This document shows positions 25,509 to 33,769 of a DNA stretch of 64,000 nt, one piece after another. Numbering within the stretch: position 1 is the stretch's first letter; every line of letters starts with the position of its first letter. The DNA comes from Streptomyces sp. NBC_01288 (lineage in GTDB: Bacteria > Actinomycetota > Actinomycetes > Streptomycetales > Streptomycetaceae). The stretch lies in assembly GCF_035982055.1 (NCBI RefSeq), contig NZ_CP108427.1, positions 4,340,001 to 4,404,000 on the forward strand, in the 5' to 3' direction. A program made the position numbers and the translations under genes. The notes under the pieces are model-generated. The model ran no database searches. It was not told the origin of the DNA and saw nothing but the letters and a program-made list of their open reading frames with translations.

Positions 25509-27167
25509 TCAGCGCACGAACACCCCGGCCTGGTTGGCCAGGTGCAGGAAGTACTGCGGGGCCACACCGAGGACGAGCGTGGCCGCCACGGCCACCCCGA
25601 TCGTCGCCATGGTCAGCGGGGACGGGACCGCGACGGTGGGACCGTCGGGCCTCGGCTCGCTGAAGAACATGAGCACGATCACGCGGATGTAGAAGAACGC
25701 CGCGATCGCCGAGGAGAGCACACCGACCACGACCAGCGGGGCCGCGCCGCCGGCCGCCGCCGCCTTGAACACGGCGAACTTCCCGGCGAAACCGGCCGTC
25801 AGCGGAATGCCCGCGAAGGACAGCAGGAACACCGCGAACACGGCCGCGACCAACGGCGACCTCCGCCCGAGCCCCGCCCACTTCGACAGGTGCGTCGCCT
25901 CGCCGCCGGCGTCCCGTACGAGGGTGACGACCGCGAACGCGCCGATCGTCACGAACGAGTAGGCACCCAGGTAGAAGAGGACGGACGAGACGCCGTCCCG
26001 GGTGGTCGCGATGACACCCGCGAGGATGAATCCCGCGTGCGCGATCGACGAGTACGCCAGCAGCCGCTTGATGTCGGTCTGGGTGATCGCGACGATCGCG
26101 CCGCCCAGCATCGTGATGATGGCCACGCCCCACATGACGGGCCGCCAGTCCCAGCGCAGGCCCGGCAGCACGACGTAGAGCAGCCGGAGCAGCGCTCCGA
26201 AGGCGGCCACCTTGGTCGCGGCCGCCATGAAGCCGGTGACCGGGGTCGGCGCGCCCTGGTAGACGTCGGGCGTCCACATGTGGAACGGGACCGCGCCCAC
26301 CTTGAAGAGCAGCCCCATGACGATCATCGCGCCGCCGATGAGGAGCAGCGCGTCGTTGCCCATGGTGTCGGCGAGGGCCGGGTTGATGTTGGTGATGGAG
26401 CCGTCGACGACCTGCGCGATCGTGGAGTACGACATCGAGCCCGCGTAGCCGTAGAGCAGCGCGATGCCGAACAGGGTGAACGCGGAGGCGAAGGCACCCA
26501 GGAGGAAGTACTTGACCGCGGCCTCCTGCGACAGGAGCCGCTTGCGGCGGGCCAGTGCGCACAGGAGGTAGAGCGGGAGCGAGAAGACTTCCAGGGCGAC
26601 GAACAGGGTCAACAGGTCGTTGGCCGACGGGAAGACGAGCATGCCGGCGACCGCGAAGAGCAGGAGCGGGAAGACCTCCGTGGTGGTGAACCCGGCCTTG
26701 ACCGCCGCCTTCTCGCTGTCGCTGCCGGGCACGGACGCGCCCTGTGCGGCGAAGGAGTCGACGCGGTTGCCGTGCGCCTCGGGGTCGAGTCGGCGTTCCG
26801 CGAAGGTGAACAGGCCGACCAGTCCGGACAGCAGGATCACGCCCTGAAGGAACAGGGCCGGTCCGTCGACCGCGATCGCGCCCATCGCCGCGATGTGCGC
26901 CTTGGTGGTGCCGTAGCCGTCCGCCGCGAGCGCCACGACCGCCGCGAAGGCGGCACAGAGCGCTACGGCGGACACGAACACCTGGGCGTAGTAACGGGAC
27001 TTGCGCGGGACGAACGCCTCGACCAGCACCCCGATGAGGGCCGCGCCGAGGATGATCAAGGTGGGCGACAATTGCCCGTACTCGATCTTCGGCGCGTCGA
27101 TCTTCGAGATCGGGTCGGCCGCGGTTGCCGCCGTTGTCCACAGGCTGTGGACGGCTGTTGCGCTCAC
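25509..27167 (-). CDS. nuoN: NADH-quinone oxidoreductase subunit N
   Basis: This 552-aa antiporter-like membrane subunit of complex I is the last gene of the operon. It has about 14 hydrophobic segments, and proton-channel residues in the conserved stretches FKVGAVPFHMWTPDVYQGAP and TDIKRLLAYSSIAHAGFIL. The sequence PVTGFMAAATKVAAF is typical of the family. It couples quinone reduction to proton pumping in the cytoplasmic membrane. GTG/ATG 27167 overlaps the nuoM stop by four bases. A 60-base gap with a strong hairpin follows its stop. Confidence 0.95.
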   Translation of the reverse strand: MSATAVHSLWTTAATAADPISKIDAPKIEYGQLSPTLIILGAALIGVLVEAFVPRKSRYYAQVFVSAVALCAAFAAVVALAADGYGTTKAHIAAMGAIAVDGPALFLQGVILLSGLVGLFTFAERRLDPEAHGNRVDSFAAQGASVPGSDSEKAAVKAGFTTTEVFPLLLFAVAGMLVFPSANDLLTLFVALEVFSLPLYLLCALARRKRLLSQEAAVKYFLLGAFASAFTLFGIALLYGYAGSMSYSTIAQVVDGSITNINPALADTMGNDALLLIGGAMIVMGLLFKVGAVPFHMWTPDVYQGAPTPVTGFMAAATKVAAFGALLRLLYVVLPGLRWDWRPVMWGVAIITMLGGAIVAITQTDIKRLLAYSSIAHAGFILAGVIATTRDGVSSVLFYLGAYSFVTIGAFAVVTLVRDAGGEATHLSKWAGLGRRSPLVAAVFAVFLLSFAGIPLTAGFAGKFAVFKAAAAGGAAPLVVVGVLSSAIAAFFYIRVIVLMFFSEPRPDGPTVAVPSPLTMATIGVAVAATLVLGVAPQYFLHLANQAGVFVR

Positions 27168-28735
27168 TTGGCCGCCTCCACCGAGGGCTTGGGATCCTTC
27201 TTGTGCACGTCGGACAAGGTCTGCTTGACCGACGGGTTAACGATGTCCGTGACGGGCTTCGGGTAGACGCCCAGGAAGATCAAGAGCACGATCAGCGGGG
27301 CGACGACCAGGAGTTCACGCGGGCGCAGGTCCGGCATCGAGGCGACCTCGGGCTTCACCGGGCCGGTCATCGTCCGCTGGTAGAGGACGAGGGTGTACAG
27401 CGCGGCGAGGACGATGCCGAAGGTCGCGATGATCCCGATCGCCGGGTAGCGCGAGAACGTGCCGACCAGGACCAGGAACTCGCTCACGAAGGGCGCGAGT
27501 CCCGGCAGCGACAGCGTGGCCAGACCGCCGATCAGGAAGGTGCCCGCGAGCACCGGGGCGACTTTCTGCACCCCTCCGTAGTCGGCGATCAGACGCGAGC
27601 CGCGCCGCGAGATCAGGAATCCGGCGACGAGCATCAACGCGGCCGTGGAAATACCGTGGTTGACCATGTAGAGCGTCGCGCCGGACTGGCCCTGGCTGGT
27701 CATCGCGAAAATGCCCAGCACGATGAACCCGAAGTGCGAGATCGACGCGTACGCCACCAGCCGCTTGATGTCCCGCTGTCCGACCGCGAGCAGCGCACCG
27801 TAGATGATGCTGATCACCGCGAGGACGAGGATCACGGGCGTGGCCCACTTGCTCGCGTTCGGGAACAGCTGGAGGCAGAAGCGGAGCATCGCGAAGGTGC
27901 CGACCTTGTCGACAACTGCCGTGATCAGTACGGCGACCGGCGTCGTCGCCTCGCCCATCGCGTTGGGCAGCCAGGTGTGCAGCGGCCACAGGGGTGCCTT
28001 CACCGCGAAGGCGAAGAAGAAGCCGAGGAACAGCCAGCGTTCGGTGTTGGTCGCCATGTGCAGCGTGCCGTTGGCCCGCGCCTGCGCGATCTCCGCGAGC
28101 GAGAAGTTCCCGGCCACTACGTAGAGGCCGATCACAGCCGCCAGCATGATGAGCCCGCCGACCAGGTTGTAGAGCAGGAACTTGACGGCGGCGTACGACC
28201 GTTGGGTGGCCGCCGCCTCGTCGCCGTGCTCGTGCGCGCTGTCCCCGAAGCCGCCGATGAGGAAGTACATCGGGATCAGCATGGCTTCGAAGAAGATGTA
28301 GAAGAGGAAGACGTCGGTGGCCTCGAAGGAGATGATCACCATCGCCTCCACCGCAAGGATGAGAGCGAAGAAGCCCTGGGTGGGCCGCCAGCGCTTGTTG
28401 CCCGTCTCCAGGGGGTCGGCGTCGTGCCAGCCCGCGAGGATGATGAACGGAATCAGCAGCGCCGTGAGCCCGATGAGCGCGACCGCGATGCCGTCCACAC
28501 CCAGCTCGTAGCGGACCCCGAAGTCGGCGATCCAGGCGTGGGACTCGGTGAGTTGGTAGCGGTCGCCGCCCGGGTCGAAGCGCACCAGGATCGTGATGCC
28601 CAGCGCGAGCGTCGCCAGCGAGACGATCAGCGCCAGCCATTTCGCGGCGGTGCGCCGGGCGGCCGGGACGGCGGCCGTGGCCACCGCCCCGAGGGCCGGG
28701 AGCGCCGCCGTCGCTGTCAGGAGGGGAAAGGACAT
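27164..28735 (-). CDS. nuoM: NADH-quinone oxidoreductase subunit M
   Basis: This 523-aa antiporter-like subunit of the proton-pumping arm has the signatures FFEAMLIPMYFLIGGFG, VKAPLWPLHTWLPNAMGEA (channel Lys and His) and DIKRLVAYASISHFGFI. ATG 28735 lies five bases after the nuoL stop. The same frame is open far upstream, but that is read-through of the nuoL region in a different frame. The stop overlaps nuoN by four bases. Confidence 0.95.
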   Translation of the reverse strand: MSFPLLTATAALPALGAVATAAVPAARRTAAKWLALIVSLATLALGITILVRFDPGGDRYQLTESHAWIADFGVRYELGVDGIAVALIGLTALLIPFIILAGWHDADPLETGNKRWRPTQGFFALILAVEAMVIISFEATDVFLFYIFFEAMLIPMYFLIGGFGDSAHEHGDEAAATQRSYAAVKFLLYNLVGGLIMLAAVIGLYVVAGNFSLAEIAQARANGTLHMATNTERWLFLGFFFAFAVKAPLWPLHTWLPNAMGEATTPVAVLITAVVDKVGTFAMLRFCLQLFPNASKWATPVILVLAVISIIYGALLAVGQRDIKRLVAYASISHFGFIVLGIFAMTSQGQSGATLYMVNHGISTAALMLVAGFLISRRGSRLIADYGGVQKVAPVLAGTFLIGGLATLSLPGLAPFVSEFLVLVGTFSRYPAIGIIATFGIVLAALYTLVLYQRTMTGPVKPEVASMPDLRPRELLVVAPLIVLLIFLGVYPKPVTDIVNPSVKQTLSDVHKKDPKPSVEAAK

Positions 28736-28740
28736 CGGTA

Positions 28741-30636
28741 TCAGACCGCCCTCATCAGCAGGGTCGCGGCGACGAGGATGGCCGCACCGCCGAACATCGA
28801 GACCGCGTACGACCGCGCGTAGCCGTTCTGCAGCTTGCGCAGCCTTCCGGAGAGGCCGCCCATGGAGGCCGCCGTGCCGTTGACGACGCCGTCGACCAGG
28901 GTGTGGTCGACGTAGACCAGGGAGCGGGTGAGGTGCTCGCCGCCGCGCACCAGGACGACGTGGTTGAAGTCGTCCTGGAGGAGGTCGCGGCGGGCGGCCC
29001 GGGTGAGCAGCGACCCGCGCGGGGCGACGGCCGGGACCGGCTTGCGCCCGTACTGCGCCCAGGCGATCCCGACGCCGATGACCAGGACGACCATGGTGGC
29101 CAGGGTGACCGTCAGGGCGCTGACCGGGGAGTTGCCCTCCTCGTGGCCGGTGATGGGCTCCAGCCAGTGCAGGAAGCGGTCGCCGATGCCGAAGATGCCG
29201 CCGGCGAAGACCGATCCGAAGGCCAGCACGATCATCGGGATCGTCATCGTCTTCGGGGACTCGTGCGGGTGCGGCTCGTTGCCGTTCTCGTCGGGCTGCC
29301 AGCGCTTCTCGCCGAAGAACGTCATCAGCATCACGCGCGTCATGTAGAACGCCGTGATGGCCGCGCCCAGCAGGGCCGCGCCGCCGAGGATCCAGCCCTC
29401 GGTGCCGCCCTTCGCGAAGGCGGCCTCGATGATCTTGTCCTTGGAGAAGAAGCCGGACAGGCCCGGGAAGCCGATGATGGCGAGGTAGCCGAGGCCGAAG
29501 GTGATGAAGGTGACCGGCATGTACTTCCTGAGGCCGCCGTACTTCCTCATGTCGACCTCGTCGTTCATGCCGTGCATGACCGAACCGGCGCCGAGGAACA
29601 GCCCGGCCTTGAAGAAGCCGTGCGTCACCAGGTGCATGATCGCGAAGACGTAGCCGATGGGGCCGAGTCCCGCGGCGAGCACCATGTAGCCGATCTGCGA
29701 CATGGTCGAGCCTGCGAGGGCCTTCTTGATGTCGTCCTTCGCGCAACCGACGATCGCACCGAACAGGAGCGTGACGGCTCCGACGACGGTGACGACGAGC
29801 TGTGCGTCCGGTGCGGCGTTGAAGATCGCTCCGGAGCGGACGATCAGGTACACGCCCGCGGTCACCATGGTCGCCGCGTGGATGAGGGCCGAGACCGGGG
29901 TCGGGCCCTCCATGGCGTCGCCGAGCCAGGACTGCAGCGGCACCTGGGCGGACTTGCCGCAGGCGGCGAGCAGCAGCATCAGGGCGATGCCCGTGAGCTT
30001 GCCCTCGGAGGCGTCACCGACGTGGCTGAGGACCGGGCCGAAGGCGAAGGTCCCGAACGTCGTGAACATCAGCATGATGGCGATCGACAGGCCCATGTCG
30101 CCGACCCGGTTGACCAGGAAGGCCTTCTTGGCGGCGGTGGCCGCGCTGGGCTTGTGCTGCCAGAAGCCGATCAGCAGGTAGGAGGCGAGACCGACGCCTT
30201 CCCAACCGACGTACAGCAGAAGGTAGTTGTCGGCGAGGACGAGGATCAGCATCGCCGCGAGGAACAGGTTCAGATAGCCGAAGAAGCGGCGCCGGCGCTC
30301 GTCGTGCTCCATGTACCCGACCGAGTACAGGTGGATCAGCGAGCCGACACCGGTGATCAGCAGGACGAAGGTCATCGACAACTGGTCGAGGCGGAAGGTG
30401 ACGTCCGCCTGGAAGCCCTCGACGGGGACCCAGGTCCACAGGTGCTGCATGAGCGTCCGGTGCTCGGCGTTCTTCCCCAGCAGGTCGGTGAAGAGGACGA
30501 CACCGATCACGAAGGAGGCGGACGACAGGATCGTGCCGATCCAGTGGCCGACGGCATCGAGCCGTCGGCCGCCGCACAGCAGGACGACCGCTCCGAGCAG
30601 AGGCGCCGCTACCAGCAGCGCAATCAGGTTCTCCAC
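28741..30636 (-). CDS. nuoL: NADH-quinone oxidoreductase subunit L
   Basis: This 631-aa subunit is the distal antiporter-like pump, with the long lateral helix and extra C-terminal membrane segment usual for NuoL. Signatures: FRLDQLSMTFVLLITGVGSL, YVGWEGVGLASYLLIGFW, GKSAQVPLQSWLGDAMEGPT and DDIKKALAGSTMSQIGYM. GTG 30636 is the start, 14 bases after the nuoK stop. A loop of charged and His residues (PDENGNEPHPHESPKTM) lies near residue 445. Confidence 0.95.
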   Translation of the reverse strand: MENLIALLVAAPLLGAVVLLCGGRRLDAVGHWIGTILSSASFVIGVVLFTDLLGKNAEHRTLMQHLWTWVPVEGFQADVTFRLDQLSMTFVLLITGVGSLIHLYSVGYMEHDERRRRFFGYLNLFLAAMLILVLADNYLLLYVGWEGVGLASYLLIGFWQHKPSAATAAKKAFLVNRVGDMGLSIAIMLMFTTFGTFAFGPVLSHVGDASEGKLTGIALMLLLAACGKSAQVPLQSWLGDAMEGPTPVSALIHAATMVTAGVYLIVRSGAIFNAAPDAQLVVTVVGAVTLLFGAIVGCAKDDIKKALAGSTMSQIGYMVLAAGLGPIGYVFAIMHLVTHGFFKAGLFLGAGSVMHGMNDEVDMRKYGGLRKYMPVTFITFGLGYLAIIGFPGLSGFFSKDKIIEAAFAKGGTEGWILGGAALLGAAITAFYMTRVMLMTFFGEKRWQPDENGNEPHPHESPKTMTIPMIVLAFGSVFAGGIFGIGDRFLHWLEPITGHEEGNSPVSALTVTLATMVVLVIGVGIAWAQYGRKPVPAVAPRGSLLTRAARRDLLQDDFNHVVLVRGGEHLTRSLVYVDHTLVDGVVNGTAASMGGLSGRLRKLQNGYARSYAVSMFGGAAILVAATLLMRAV

Positions 30637-30650
30637 GATTCAGCGACCCC

Positions 30651-30950
30651 TCAGAGCTTCATCAGGCTGGCGTCGTCGACCGAGGCCGAGTGGCGGGAAC
30701 GGAACAGCGACACGATGATCGCGAGCCCGACCACGACCTCCGCGGCGGCGACGACCATCGTGAAGAAGGCGATGACCTGACCGTCGAGGTTGCCGTGCAT
30801 CCGGGAGAAGGTGACGAACGCGAGGTTGCAGGCGTTGAGCATCAGCTCGATGCACATGAAGACGACGATCGCGTTCCGCCTGATCAGCACGCCGGTCGCG
30901 CCGATCGTGAACAACAGGGCGGAGAGATAGAGGTAGTTGACGGGGTTCAC
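30651..30950 (-). CDS. nuoK: NADH-quinone oxidoreductase subunit K
   Basis: This 99-aa protein has three membrane helices and the conserved buried Glu residues in NAIVVFMCIELMLNACNLAF and VVAAAEVVVGLAIIVSLFR, part of the proton path. The length is standard for the family. Its start at 30950 overlaps the nuoJ stop by four bases. Confidence 0.96.
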   Translation of the reverse strand: MNPVNYLYLSALLFTIGATGVLIRRNAIVVFMCIELMLNACNLAFVTFSRMHGNLDGQVIAFFTMVVAAAEVVVGLAIIVSLFRSRHSASVDDASLMKL

Positions 30951-31792
30951 TTCGACGCCTCCTCGGTCCGCTTGAGGTTCGCCGGCGCGATCTCGGTGCG
31001 CTCCAGGCGCTCCTCGGCGCGCTGCTCCAGGGCCCGCAGGTCGTTCAGCGCCTCGCTGGACACGTCGCGGATCTGACCGCGGTCACGGAGCGTCTTGCTG
31101 ACCGTGAGCTCGGACGGGGTGCCGTCGGGCAGCAGGCCCTGGACGTCCACCGCGTTGTGCCGGGCGTAGACACCGGGGGCCGGGAGCGGCGGGAGGTGCT
31201 TGCCCTCGCGGACGCGCTGCTCGGACAGCTCGCGCTGGGTCTTGGGCCGCTCGGTGCGCTCGCGGTGCGTGAGCACCATGGCGCCGACGGCGGCCGTGAT
31301 CAGCAGGGCGCCCGTGATCTCGAAGGCGAACACGTACTTCGTGAAGATGAGGGCGGCGAGGCCCTCCACGTTGCCGTTCGCGTTGGCCGTGCCCAGGCCG
31401 TCGAACTGCGTGAGCGAGGCGTTGCCGATGCCCGCGAACAGCAGGATGCCGAAGCCGAGCCCGCAGAGAAGGGCCAGCCAGCGCTGGCCCTTGATGGTCT
31501 CCGTCAGGGAGTCCGCGGCCGTGACGCCGACCAGCATCACCACGAAGAGGAACAGCATCATGATCGCGCCCGTGTAGACGACGATCTGCACGATGCCCAG
31601 GAAGTAGGCGCCGTTGGCGAGGTAGAACACCGCCAGGATGATCATGGTCCCGGCGAGCGAGAGGGCGCTGTGCACCGCCCTCCTCATGAGGACGGTGGAC
31701 AGGGCGCCGATCACCGCGACCGTGCCGAGGACCCAGAACTGGAAGGCCTCGCCGGTGGAGGTGGAGTAGGCGGCGGCGAACTGCGCGCTCAT
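30947..31792 (-). CDS. nuoJ: NADH-quinone oxidoreductase subunit J
   Basis: This 281-aa subunit has five membrane helices in the first 190 residues, including IVQIVVYTGAIMMLFLFVVM, the strongly conserved NuoJ helix. About 90 hydrophilic residues with many Arg and Glu follow (from THRERTERPKTQRELSEQ), an extension typical of actinobacterial NuoJ and absent from the E. coli protein. ATG 31792 overlaps the nuoI stop by four bases. Confidence 0.95.
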   Translation of the reverse strand: MSAQFAAAYSTSTGEAFQFWVLGTVAVIGALSTVLMRRAVHSALSLAGTMIILAVFYLANGAYFLGIVQIVVYTGAIMMLFLFVVMLVGVTAADSLTETIKGQRWLALLCGLGFGILLFAGIGNASLTQFDGLGTANANGNVEGLAALIFTKYVFAFEITGALLITAAVGAMVLTHRERTERPKTQRELSEQRVREGKHLPPLPAPGVYARHNAVDVQGLLPDGTPSELTVSKTLRDRGQIRDVSSEALNDLRALEQRAEERLERTEIAPANLKRTEEASK

Positions 31793-32400
31793 GCCTCCAC
31801 CTCCTCTTCCTCGGGCTTCTCGCCCTTGGAGACGGCGACTTGGGGCACCGTGCCGGGCGCGGCCTCCGTCACCAGGCCCCGGTAGTAGTCCTGTTCGTCC
31901 ATCCCCGGGTAGATGGCGTGCGGGCTGTCGACCATGGTGTCGTCGAGGCCCGCCAGCAGCTGTTCCTTGGTGTAGATGAGGTTCGCGCGGCTGGTGTCGG
32001 CCAGCTCGAACTCGTTGGTCATCGTCAACGCGCGCGTGGGGCACGCCTCGATGCACAGGCCGCACAGGATGCAGCGGGCGTAGTTGATCTGGTAGACGCG
32101 CCCGTACCGCTCGCCCGGCGAGTAGCGCTCCTCGTCGGTGTTGTCGGCGCCCTCCACATAGATGGCGTCGGCGGGGCAGGCCCAGGCGCACAACTCGCAG
32201 CCGACGCACTTCTCCAGGCCGTCCGGATGGCGGTTGAGCTGGTGCCGTCCGTGGAACCGGGGGGCTGTGGTCTTCTCCTGCTCCGGGTACTGCTCGGTCA
32301 GCCGCTTCTTGAACATGGCCTTGAAGGTCACGCCGAAGCCGGCCACGGGGTTCTGGAAGCCAGGCTTCGTCTGCCCGGTCTCCTCTGGCTCCTCAGCCAT
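31789..32400 (-). CDS. nuoI: NADH-quinone oxidoreductase subunit I (ferredoxin-like)
   Basis: This 203-aa protein carries clusters N6a and N6b in two classic 4Fe-4S motifs, CVGCELCAWACP and CILCGLCIEACP. The C-terminus is Glu-rich. AAAGGAGG seven bases upstream supports ATG 32400, which overlaps the nuoH coding end by eight bases. Longer upstream starts in the same frame were rejected for lack of a site. It relays electrons in the peripheral arm towards NuoB. Confidence 0.95.
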   Translation of the reverse strand: MAEEPEETGQTKPGFQNPVAGFGVTFKAMFKKRLTEQYPEQEKTTAPRFHGRHQLNRHPDGLEKCVGCELCAWACPADAIYVEGADNTDEERYSPGERYGRVYQINYARCILCGLCIEACPTRALTMTNEFELADTSRANLIYTKEQLLAGLDDTMVDSPHAIYPGMDEQDYYRGLVTEAAPGTVPQVAVSKGEKPEEEEVEA

Positions 32401-33769
32401 CGGACGCCTCCTTTCCATCCAGAGATCCGTCACTGCCAGTGTCCGACCCACCACTGACAATCAACTCCCGCTCGCGGCGCGAGGGGCGTCGAGGCACCGG
32501 TGGCAACTCCTGTCCCGGCAGCGGCGGTACGGGGAATCCGCCCGCCATCGCGTCGAACCCGGCGGGTTCCTCGGCCAGTCGCGCGTCGTCCTTGGCCTTC
32601 TGGCGGAACATGTCCGCGATGAAGGACAGCAACAGCAGGACGAGCACACCACCGCCGATGTAGAGGGCGATGTCGGCGAAGTCGTAGTTCTCGTTCTTCA
32701 GGGTCCGTACGGTCGCGACGAGCATCAGCCAGACCACGGAGACCGGGATGAGGACCTTCCAGCCGAGCTTCATCAACTGGTCGTAGCGCACGCGCGGGAG
32801 CGTGCCGCGGAGCCAGATGAAGAAGAACAGCAGCAGCTGGACCTTGATGACGAACCAGAGCATCGGCCACCAGCCGTGGTTCGCGCCCTCCCAGAAGGAG
32901 CTGATCGGCCACGGGGCCCGCCAGCCGCCCAGGAAGAGCGTGGTCGACACCGCGGAGACCGTCACCATGTTCACGTACTCGGCGAGCATGAAGAGCGCGA
33001 ACTTGATCGACGAGTACTCGGTGTTGAAGCCGCCGACCAGGTCGCCCTCGGACTCCGGCATGTCGAAGGGAGCGCGGTTGGTCTCGCCGACCATCGTGAT
33101 GATGTAGATGATGAAGGAGACCGGCAGCAGGACGATGTACCAGCGGTCGTGCTGTTGTTCAACGATCGTCGAGGTCGACATCGACCCGGAGTAGAGGAAC
33201 ACCGAGGCGAACGCGGCGCCCATCGCGATCTCGTAGGAGATCATCTGCGCGCAGGAGCGCAGACCGCCCAGCAGCGGGTAGGTGGAGCCGGAGCTCCAGC
33301 CCGCCAGGACGATGCCGTAGATGCCGACCGAGGCGACCGCGAGGATGTAGAGCATCGCGATCGGCAGGTCGGTGAGCTGCATCGTGGTGCGCTGGCCGAA
33401 GATCGAGACCTCGTTGTCGGCGGGCCCGAAGGGGATCACCGCGATCGCCATGAAGGCCGGGATGGCCGCGATGATCGGCGCGAGGACGTAGATCAGCTTG
33501 TCCGCGCGCTTGACGATCAGGTCTTCCTTGAGCATCAGCTTCACGCCGTCGGCGAGCGACTGGAGCATGCCCCAGGGGCCGTGCCGGTTGGGGCCGATGC
33601 GCAGCTGCATCCAGGCGACGACCTTGCGTTCCCAGACGATCGAGAACAGCACGGTGATCATCAGGAACGCGAAGCAGAACACCGCTTTGACGACGACCAG
33701 CCACCAGGGGTCGCGGCCGAACATGGAGAGGTCTTCGGCAGCGAGGTACGGGTACGGGTACGGGCTCAT
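32393..33769 (-). CDS. nuoH: NADH-quinone oxidoreductase subunit H
   Basis: This 458-aa membrane subunit forms part of the quinone site. Conserved segments are ERKVVAWMQLRIGPNRHGPW, VGETNRAPFDMPESEGDLV (the acidic entrance loop) and FFFIWLRGTLPRVRYDQLM. The C-terminal 70 residues (from KAKDDARLAEEPAGFDAMAG) are a hydrophilic extension that may be disordered. The start at 33769 overlaps the nuoG stop by four bases. Confidence 0.95.
   Translation of the reverse strand: MSPYPYPYLAAEDLSMFGRDPWWLVVVKAVFCFAFLMITVLFSIVWERKVVAWMQLRIGPNRHGPWGMLQSLADGVKLMLKEDLIVKRADKLIYVLAPIIAAIPAFMAIAVIPFGPADNEVSIFGQRTTMQLTDLPIAMLYILAVASVGIYGIVLAGWSSGSTYPLLGGLRSCAQMISYEIAMGAAFASVFLYSGSMSTSTIVEQQHDRWYIVLLPVSFIIYIITMVGETNRAPFDMPESEGDLVGGFNTEYSSIKFALFMLAEYVNMVTVSAVSTTLFLGGWRAPWPISSFWEGANHGWWPMLWFVIKVQLLLFFFIWLRGTLPRVRYDQLMKLGWKVLIPVSVVWLMLVATVRTLKNENYDFADIALYIGGGVLVLLLLSFIADMFRQKAKDDARLAEEPAGFDAMAGGFPVPPLPGQELPPVPRRPSRRERELIVSGGSDTGSDGSLDGKEASDG

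Noticed and set aside
27125..28822. Long plus-strand open frame antisense to nuoM
   Set aside because: High GC removes stop codons from the antisense frame. The translation is Arg/Asp/Glu-rich with no domain, whereas nuoM on the other strand is unmistakable.
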